Below, piece after piece: positions 58,802-64,000 of a DNA stretch of 64,000 nt. A model generated the notes under the pieces. That model had not been told where the DNA came from, made no database searches, and was given only the letters and a program-made list of their open reading frames with translations. Every line of letters begins with the position of its first letter. Position 1 is the stretch's first letter. This DNA comes from Yanshouia hominis (GTDB lineage: Bacteria; Bacillota; Clostridia; Oscillospirales; Ruminococcaceae). The stretch covers positions 1-64,000 of the forward strand of contig JACRTB010000016.1 in assembly GCA_014385025.1 (NCBI GenBank), written 5' to 3'. A program made the position numbers and the translations under genes.

Positions 58802-59860
58802 ATGACAGACATCAAACGACGATGGTTTGAGACGGTGAGGACCTTGCGCGGCGCGGCACGGGGGCGCTCCCTTTGGGTATGCTGCCTGACGCTGGCGCTT
58901 GCCTGCATCGTCTTTTACATTTCGGAGCAGATGCGGACGGTCTATATCCGGGACGGCGAAACCACGACGCTGCGGTACACGCTGCGCCGCGAGCCGGAAA
59001 AGATTCTGGACGACAACGGCATTGTGACAATGGCCTTCGATTCGGTGGATTTCTCCGGATTTGAGGGAAAAATGGGCGTGATCAGCATACAGCGCGCTTT
59101 TCCGGTTTCGATTCGTGTGGACGGGGAAACCCGCACTCTGATGACCACCGAGATGACGGTGGGGGAGCTGCTCGCGCGGGAAGGAATTGAGCTGGGGGAG
59201 TACGACGAGATCAATCTTTCGCCGGTTCTCTACCTTTCCCCGAACGACCGGATTGTGATTCGGCGGGTCGAGCTGGAGACCACCGTCGTCCAGCGGAGCA
59301 TCCCCTTTGACACCGAATATAAGGAACATTCCCTGATCCGCCACGGGCGTACCCGCACTCTGATCGCCGGCCAAGAGGGGGAACAGGTTCTCACCTATGT
59401 GGACCGCGTGGTGGATGGAGTGCTGCGGGCGCGCGAGCTGAGCGAAACGGTGACCGTCCGGCAGCCTGTGGATCAGCTTGTGCTGCGGGGAACCGCCGCA
59501 AAGCCTGTTTCCGACCTTGACTTTGGCATTCCGCTTGATGCCAACGGAGTGCCGGTTCGCTATAAAAAGGTGCTGACCAATCAGGTCGCCACCGGCTACA
59601 GCGCCCGGGCAGGCGCGCGCGGCGCCAGCCGGCTGAAGCTTTCCGACGGGTCGGTGGCGGTGCGCTCCCATGAGATCCCCTACGGAAGCAAGCTCTATAT
59701 CGCCAGCGCGGACGGCAGCTTTGTCTACGGCTTCGCGGTGGCGGCCGACACCGGCACCGGGCTGATGCAGAATATCATTGATGTGGATCTCTTCTATGAA
59801 ACCTATATCGAAAGCGCTCTGAACGGCCGGAGAGTTGTCAATATCTATGTTTTGGAATAG
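58802..59860 (+). CDS. Cell-wall protein with DUF348, G5 and 3D domains (YabE-like)
   Basis: 352 residues. One N-terminal membrane helix (LWVCCLTLALACIVFYISEQ), DUF348 repeats (VSIRVDGETRTLMTTEMTVGELLAREGIELGEYDEINL), a G5 domain around EYKEHSLIRHGRTRTLIAGQEGEQVLTYVDRVVDG, and a C-terminal 3D domain (VATGYSARAG, SHEIPYGSKLYI, GFAVAADTGTGLMQNIIDVDLF) with the three conserved Asp. Like YabE/Rpf-type proteins it probably cleaves or remodels peptidoglycan on the outer face of the membrane. Confidence 0.92.
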   Translation: MTDIKRRWFETVRTLRGAARGRSLWVCCLTLALACIVFYISEQMRTVYIRDGETTTLRYTLRREPEKILDDNGIVTMAFDSVDFSGFEGKMGVISIQRAFPVSIRVDGETRTLMTTEMTVGELLAREGIELGEYDEINLSPVLYLSPNDRIVIRRVELETTVVQRSIPFDTEYKEHSLIRHGRTRTLIAGQEGEQVLTYVDRVVDGVLRARELSETVTVRQPVDQLVLRGTAAKPVSDLDFGIPLDANGVPVRYKKVLTNQVATGYSARAGARGASRLKLSDGSVAVRSHEIPYGSKLYIASADGSFVYGFAVAADTGTGLMQNIIDVDLFYETYIESALNGRRVVNIYVLE

Positions 59861-59923
59861 GACGCCGGAAACCGGAGAAAGTCCTGTGCGCTGAACGTCC
59901 GCGTCAATAAAAGGAGGAGACAT

Positions 59924-60415
59924 ATGAACCATCCGATGAGAAGAAAAGACCGTGCTCTTTCCCGCGAGGAGGCATTTGAAGTGCTGAAGCGGTGCGAGGT
60001 CTGCCGCCTCGCCTTTTCCGATGAGCCCGCGCCCTATCTGGTCCCGATGAATTTCGGGGTTGCCGAGGAAGCCGGGGAGACGGTCCTCTATTTCCACTGC
60101 GCGCCGGCAGGGCGGAAGCTCCTGCTGCTCGAGAAGAATCCCCGCGTCTGCTTTGAGGCGGACCGGCCGCTTTCGCTGATCCGCGCCGAGCAGGCCTGCG
60201 GATGGGGAATGGCCTTTGAAAGCGTCATCGGGGAGGGAACCCTTGAGCGCCTTACGGAGCTGGAGGAAAAGCGCGGGGGACTGACCGCGCTGATGCGTCA
60301 TTACGCCGGGGAAGAGGAATTTACATTTCCTGATGCAATGGTGGAACATACCGTTGTACTGCGCCTGACCATTGGCTCGATCTCTGGCAAGCGCCGCCCT
60401 CTGCCTGAGCAGTAA
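59924..60415 (+). CDS. FMN-binding split-barrel protein, NimA/pyridoxamine-oxidase-like
   Basis: 163 residues. MRRKDRALSREEAFEVLKRCEVCRLAFSDEPAPYLVPMNFG is the typical opening, and LYFHCAPAGRKLLLLEKNPRVCFEAD matches the flavin-binding strand region. The family includes NimA nitroimidazole reductases, but most members have unknown substrates. AAGGAGG at 59910 sets the start. Single gene with terminator. Confidence 0.88.
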   Translation: MNHPMRRKDRALSREEAFEVLKRCEVCRLAFSDEPAPYLVPMNFGVAEEAGETVLYFHCAPAGRKLLLLEKNPRVCFEADRPLSLIRAEQACGWGMAFESVIGEGTLERLTELEEKRGGLTALMRHYAGEEEFTFPDAMVEHTVVLRLTIGSISGKRRPLPEQ

Positions 60416-60419
60416 AGAG

Positions 60420-60457
60420 ACACCGGGGCTTCCCGCGGGGTGCTCCGGTGTTTTTTT
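60420..60457 (+). terminator. Terminator after the split-barrel gene
   Basis: ACACCGG (60420-60426) pairs with CCGGTGT (60445-60451), followed by TTTTTT. Confidence 0.85.
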
Positions 60458-60569
60458 GTTTCGAAACAGAATGGACACCATTTTTTCGTCAAAGCGTGGT
60501 AGAATAAGAAACAGTCCGGAGCGGCGGCGCGGCTCCGGGGATTTCAGACAAAGGACGGATTGAATCTCT

Positions 60570-61523
60570 ATGAGAATAAAAAGATTGACGGCACTTCTGC
60601 TGTCCAGTGCCATGCTCCTCGCAGGCTGCGGCGCGTCCTCTTCCTCTTCTGCCGCCGAGGCTTCATCGCAGGCGGAATCGCAGGCGGCCGCCCCGGGTGA
60701 ATCGGAACCTCCGGCCGCGGAACCGCTTGAAACAGGATGGGAGCAGGGGTATCTGCCCCAGTTTGCCGAACCGGAAAGCGGCACCCCGATTGTCACTCTC
60801 CACACGACAATGGGCGATATCAAAATGATGCTCTTCCCCCAAGCGGCTCCCAAGACGGTGGAAAACTTTGTTACCCATTGTCAAAACGGCTATTATGACA
60901 ATGTGACCTTTCACCGGGTTATCGAGGGCTTTATGATTCAGGGCGGAGACCCGCTGGGAACCGGAGCAGGTGGGGAAAGCATCTGGAACGCCTCCTTTGA
61001 GGATGAATTTTCTGATAATCTCCACAATTTCCGTGGGGCGGTTTCGATGGCCAATGCCGGATACGGCACGAATGGCAGCCAGTTTTTTATCGTGCAGGAC
61101 AATCCCCAGCAGTATCCCGACAGCTCGTTTCGTGTAACCGAAGAAAATGCGGAACAGGTTTTGTTCCAGAACCTGTTCCTGAACTCCGAGATCTACCGGG
61201 GGACAATGCAGATGTATGCCAAGGCGTCCACCGGCGCCACTCAGGAAGAAATGCAGAAATATGTGGACGGACTCAATGCCGGTCTGCAAGCGACGATGGC
61301 CAAAGGACTGACCGATGAGATTCGTGCGCGCTTTACCGCGGCGATTGAGAAATATATGGAGGTGGGCGGTACTCCCCATCTCGATTACAAGCATACCGTC
61401 TTCGGACAGGTGATCGAGGGAATGGATGTTGTCGATGCCATTGCCGCGGTTGAGACCGGAGAGAGCGATAAGCCGGTCACCGATGTATTGATTACTTCGG
61501 CCACAGTCGAAACCGCAAAATAG
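60570..61523 (+). CDS. Cyclophilin-type peptidyl-prolyl isomerase lipoprotein
   Basis: 317 residues. Lipoprotein signal with lipobox LLAGC (Cys 20), then an Ala/Ser/Glu linker. Cyclophilin core: VTFHRVIEGFMIQGGDPLGTGAGG, GAVSMANAGYGTNGSQFFIV and HTVFGQVIEGMDVVDAIA. Between FFIV and HTVFG there are about 95 residues instead of about 15, mostly helical (QEEMQKYVDGLNAGLQATM). It should assist folding of exported proteins at the outer face of the membrane. Confidence 0.93.
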   Translation: MRIKRLTALLLSSAMLLAGCGASSSSSAAEASSQAESQAAAPGESEPPAAEPLETGWEQGYLPQFAEPESGTPIVTLHTTMGDIKMMLFPQAAPKTVENFVTHCQNGYYDNVTFHRVIEGFMIQGGDPLGTGAGGESIWNASFEDEFSDNLHNFRGAVSMANAGYGTNGSQFFIVQDNPQQYPDSSFRVTEENAEQVLFQNLFLNSEIYRGTMQMYAKASTGATQEEMQKYVDGLNAGLQATMAKGLTDEIRARFTAAIEKYMEVGGTPHLDYKHTVFGQVIEGMDVVDAIAAVETGESDKPVTDVLITSATVETAK

Positions 61524-61532
61524 CAAAAGGTC

Positions 61533-61570
61533 AACAGGATACCGCAAATTTTTGCGGTATCCTGTTTCTT
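61533..61570 (+). terminator. Terminator after the cyclophilin gene
   Basis: AACAGGATACCGCAAA pairs with TTTGCGGTATCCTGTT (61533-61566), followed by TCTTT. Confidence 0.85.
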
Positions 61571-61612
61571 TGGTTACGGAAACCGCCGGTTCTGCCGGCG
61601 GAGGTACCCCGT

Positions 61613-62025
61613 GAAAAAGCTTCAGCTTCAAGAATCGAGCGAAGCGAACCTCTGACAGCCGGCCTTACAGTGTGGAAAAGCTTTCATTGCATCGCTTCAG
61701 CGCATAGAACCACTGGTCCCGTCAGGGAGAGTAAAAGCTTTCGTTTTAAGAATCGAACGAAAAGAACTGTCCATAAAAAGCTTTGTGGAATGGAAAACCG
61801 CCGTGATAAAGACGGCCTCCTGTTTATGAACTGAGGAACATGCGATGCAATCGGAGAAATTTCAGCGCCTCTTAAAAGACCTGCGGAAAAAATTCCATGC
61901 TCGTCTCAGGCACCCATCTTTTCCGGGAAAGTCGAGTGGTATAGAGCTTCGATGCACAAAATCACCAGATCTGCCGGCGAGGATAAAAGCTTTTGCTTTA
62001 AGGATTGAGCAAGGCAAGTTCACAA
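61613..62025 (+). repeat. Cluster of dispersed AAAAGCTT repeats
   Basis: Four related copies: 61613-61655, about 61673-61715, 61731-61772 and 61983-62025. Consensus AAAAGCTTTNGCTTTAAGAA, then TCGAGCGAA. No gene overlaps them with any support. A fifth copy lies at 53551. Confidence 0.6.
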
Positions 62026-62107
62026 GCAGATGGCCTTTGACTCACAAAAGTCACAATAGAGGGGGCTTTGCCATTTCTGATCAGCGACAGGGCGGCGGCT
62101 CTGCCCT

Positions 62108-62302
62108 CCGCTCGGGTGTGCCGCTCATCGGGCAGGCTGGCGCGGGCAGGAGGGAAGAGGAACGGGAGTAAGAGGCTCCGCCGCTCTCCGCTCGGGTGTG
62201 CCGCTCATCGGGCAGGCTGGCGCGGGCAGGAGGGAAGAGGAACGGGAGTAAGAGGCTCCGCCGCTCTCCGCTCGGGTATGCCGCTCATCGGGCAGGCTGG
62301 CA
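62108..62302 (+). repeat. 80-bp tandem repeat, about 2.4 copies
   Basis: Units start at 62108, 62188 and 62268 (CCGCTCGGGTGTG or GTATG). The first two are almost identical. The period is not a multiple of three, so it does not encode a protein repeat. It lies in the 940-bp gap between convergent genes. Confidence 0.92.
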
Positions 62303-62460
62303 CGCGGTCAGACGGAAAAGAGGCAGACGGGCAAAAGAAACCGCAGGACGTCCCTTTTGATGCATTTTGAGATACCTGCTGGTATCGGGTAAAAGGGAAT
62401 GTTCATGCTTCTGGCTTAGGAGAGACTTTGACTGGCAGGGAAAGGATTGACAGTGTCGCT

Positions 62461-63123
62461 TTACATCTCCTCGGATGCTTGGTGCAGAAGAAAGCTGCTT
62501 CGACGGCATTCGAGAATCCCCTCCCGGCGGAGCTTCCCCAGCTCAGCTGACATGGCGCTTCTTTCTACTCCCAGATAATCGGCAAGCTGCTGGCGGTCGA
62601 AAGGAATTGTGAAGGCGGGGCTACCCGCTTGTCTCGCCTGCGCCGAGAGATAGGACAAAAGCTTTTCCCGGGTTGTGCGCCGGGACATGAATGCATTCTT
62701 TTGGATGAGGGCGACTGCCTTCCCGGCAAGAATTCGAAGCAGATTTTCGTTCAGCCGCTGGCATGCGGGCGACGGTTCAAGATCGGACAGACGCGTTCCG
62801 TCGAGCAGAAGAAGCTCGGCGGGCTCGATACAGAATACCCCTACCGGCATCTGGGAAAGTCCTGCGCAGGCAAAGGCCTCTCCAAAAAGCTCCCCGGCGC
62901 CGGCTGTTCCGATGACCGAACGGTTGCCCCACAAATCCTCCTGAACAATCTGGACCCTTCCGGAGAGAAGAACCCCGATGATACAGCGGGAGCCCGCATG
63001 GGAAACCGCCTCTCCGCGGGCGTAGCTCCGGCGGTGCGCGCCGAGAGAATTGAGGAGACGAGGGAGATCTCTTTGTTCAATTCCTTCCAAAATCGACGGC
63101 GTGGTTTCGAAAAATTTTTTCAT
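62461..63123 (-). CDS. Crp/Fnr-family transcriptional regulator
   Basis: 220 residues. The cyclic-nucleotide-like sensor domain (GEAVSHAGSRCIIGVLLSGRVQIVQEDLWGNRSVIGTAGAGELFGEAFACAGL) precedes a Crp-type HTH (FTIPFDRQQLADYLGVERSAMSAELGKLRREGIL). The cysteines (Cys at RCIIG, FACAG, FCIEP) do not form the classic Fnr cluster. It is divergent from the 4Fe-4S protein gene and shares its control region, an arrangement often seen near hybrid-cluster (nitrosative-stress) genes. Confidence 0.92.
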   Translation of the reverse strand: MKKFFETTPSILEGIEQRDLPRLLNSLGAHRRSYARGEAVSHAGSRCIIGVLLSGRVQIVQEDLWGNRSVIGTAGAGELFGEAFACAGLSQMPVGVFCIEPAELLLLDGTRLSDLEPSPACQRLNENLLRILAGKAVALIQKNAFMSRRTTREKLLSYLSAQARQAGSPAFTIPFDRQQLADYLGVERSAMSAELGKLRREGILECRRSSFLLHQASEEM

Positions 63124-63134
63124 GCTTCCTCCGA

Positions 63135-63173
63135 ATGTTGGAAATACAACATACTTTTCTTCCTTACTATACT
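63135..63173. promoter_or_regulatory. Shared operator and promoter between regulator and 4Fe-4S gene
   Basis: Perfect palindrome ATGTTG-GAAATA-CAACAT (63135-63152), 12 bp from the regulator start; a -10 TATACT (63168-63173) for the plus strand with its -35 position inside the palindrome. A Crp/Fnr-type site is likely. Confidence 0.7.
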
Positions 63174-63217
63174 ATGATCATAGCGTCGGATCAAGCGAAA
63201 AACAGGAGGAAAAGAAA

Positions 63218-63961
63218 ATGATACGAAAAATTATTCAAATTGACCGCGAACGCTGCAATGGATGCGGCGCCTGTGCACAGGCATGCCATGAGGGCGCAAT
63301 TGGAATGGTGGATGGCAAGGCCATGCTGCTGCGGGATGATTACTGTGATGGGTTGGGCGCCTGTCTGCCAAATTGCCCGGTAGACGCTTTATCGGTGATC
63401 GAGCGTGAAGCAGAGCCTTTTGACGAACAGGCGGTTATCCAACGCATGTCACAGAAAGCGGGCCCTTCCAATGAAGGAAAGAGCACACCCGTGCCGCATG
63501 TTTGTCCTGGATCAATGGCAAGGAGCCTTTCAGAAGAAGCGCAGGGGGAGGCAGCTCGCTTTTCGCATTTTTCCTCTGAAAAAGGGGAACCAAGTGCTCT
63601 GGCTCAATGGCCGGTACAGCTGCGGCTCGTGCCGGTCAAGGCTCCTTATTTTGATGGTGCAAAGCTTTTGGTTGCGGCAGACTGCTGCGCCTACGCCTAT
63701 GCCGCCTTTCATCGAGACTTTATCGCCGGCCATACGACGGTGATTGGCTGTCCGAAGCTGGATGAGGCTGATTACAAAGAAAAACTTACCGCGATTTTGG
63801 CTCAGAACGAGGTCAAAAGCGTAACGGCAGTACGAATGGAGGTTCCCTGCTGCGGCGGAATTGAGCGGGCGGTCAAAGAAGCGCTGAGGGATTGCGGCAA
63901 GATGATTCCCTGGCGTTCGGTGACTCTTTCGCTGAAGGGCGAGGTGTTGGAGGACTGCTGA
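63218..63961 (+). CDS. 4Fe-4S ferredoxin-type protein
   Basis: 247 residues from ATG 63218 (AGGAGG at 63205). Two clusters near the N-terminus: CNGCGACAQACHEGAIG and CDGLGACLPNCPVDAL. A linker of about 70 residues follows, then a domain with CCAYAYAAFHRDF, GCPKLDEADYKEKL and MEVPCCGGIERAV, whose further cysteines may bind another cofactor. Proteins of this build accompany hcp or redox operons; the next gene lies beyond the window. The in-frame extension to 63050 runs through the operator and is rejected. Confidence 0.9.
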   Translation: MIRKIIQIDRERCNGCGACAQACHEGAIGMVDGKAMLLRDDYCDGLGACLPNCPVDALSVIEREAEPFDEQAVIQRMSQKAGPSNEGKSTPVPHVCPGSMARSLSEEAQGEAARFSHFSSEKGEPSALAQWPVQLRLVPVKAPYFDGAKLLVAADCCAYAYAAFHRDFIAGHTTVIGCPKLDEADYKEKLTAILAQNEVKSVTAVRMEVPCCGGIERAVKEALRDCGKMIPWRSVTLSLKGEVLEDC

Positions 63962-64000
63962 TCTCAATGCACGTCTGTGGATGATGTAAGGCCGTGGATG

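Noticed and set aside
58766-60853. 695-codon minus-strand frame
   Set aside because: Antisense shadow of the 3D-domain, split-barrel and cyclophilin genes, whose domains are clear.
62108-62302. CRISPR-like array
   Set aside because: Units are contiguous 80-bp tandem copies without unique spacers, and no cas genes are near.
61845-62370. Plus-strand frames through the tandem repeat
   Set aside because: The 80-bp period shifts frame from unit to unit, and there is no ribosome site or family resemblance.

Overview
The window joins two kinds of DNA. Positions 1 to about 30,307 are the right-hand part of an integrative conjugative element (ICE) of the gut-Firmicute type. The rest is higher-GC host chromosome. 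The host looks like a spore-forming, anaerobic clostridium, probably Oscillospirales/Ruminococcaceae. The grounds are YabP, YabQ and RqcP sporulation/cell-envelope genes in the Bacillus-like order yabM-mazG-(hup)-rqcP-yabP-yabQ-divIC-yabR, clostridial RpoB/RpoC, ECF sigma/RsgI-type anti-sigma pairs and GC-rich codon use. This assignment is by reading, not by search. No rRNA or tRNA gene was seen.

ICE, 1-8.3 kb: the end of a giant helicase protein, a DUF3849-type protein, a MobC-like relaxosome protein, two small ICE proteins, an AlbA_2-domain regulator (minus strand), a MobA/VirD2-type relaxase with an HIHNH motif, and a hairpin-rich non-coding tract. An XRE repressor and a broken mobC follow.

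ICE, 9.3-26.9 kb: two paralogous uptake cassettes. Cassette 1 (9399-17239) encodes an ECF-type S component of the MptD/Trep_Strep family, a CbiQ-like T component, a double ATPase, an AraC regulator, two exporter-fold ABC half transporters and a DtxR/MntR-type regulator. Cassette 2 (18451-25877) encodes a divergent AraC regulator and the same five transporter genes. The gene set resembles the uptake part of metallophore (siderophore) loci, but no biosynthetic gene is present here. Three promoters carry a similar GGTTAG-N6-CTA(A/C)C(C/A) palindrome just after the -10, and two of them share a further upstream box at identical spacing. Each cassette is followed by a near-identical 0.9-kb module encoding a small sigma-70-like protein. 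The two copies are direct repeats 8,634 bp apart.

ICE right end: a structured leader, an excisionase-like gene and two tandem tyrosine integrases. Next comes the last stretch of ribosomal protein gene rpsI (codons for YGLKAARRAPQFSKR and stop) and its terminator. The element therefore appears to sit in the 3' end of rpsI.

Chromosome, 30.4-45 kb: a ZIP metal transporter, then rpoB-rpoC behind a consensus promoter, and the str operon rpsL-rpsG-fusA-tuf behind its own promoter and a leader hairpin.

Chromosome, 45-53.4 kb: a SpoVB/YabM-like flippase, mazG, hup, rqcP, yabP, yabQ, divIC, an S1-domain protein, an amidohydrolase, long-form hpf and an RlmL/YpsC-like methyltransferase.

Chromosome, 53.5-64 kb: two ECF sigma systems converge on a 22-bp-stem terminator. 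One has a secreted DGDGICD-repeat protein plus an RsgI-like anti-sigma; the other has a zinc-finger anti-sigma plus two membrane proteins. After them come a G5/3D cell-wall protein, an FMN-binding split-barrel protein, a cyclophilin lipoprotein, a repeat-rich intergenic region with an 80-bp tandem repeat, and a divergent Crp/Fnr regulator and 4Fe-4S protein sharing a palindrome.
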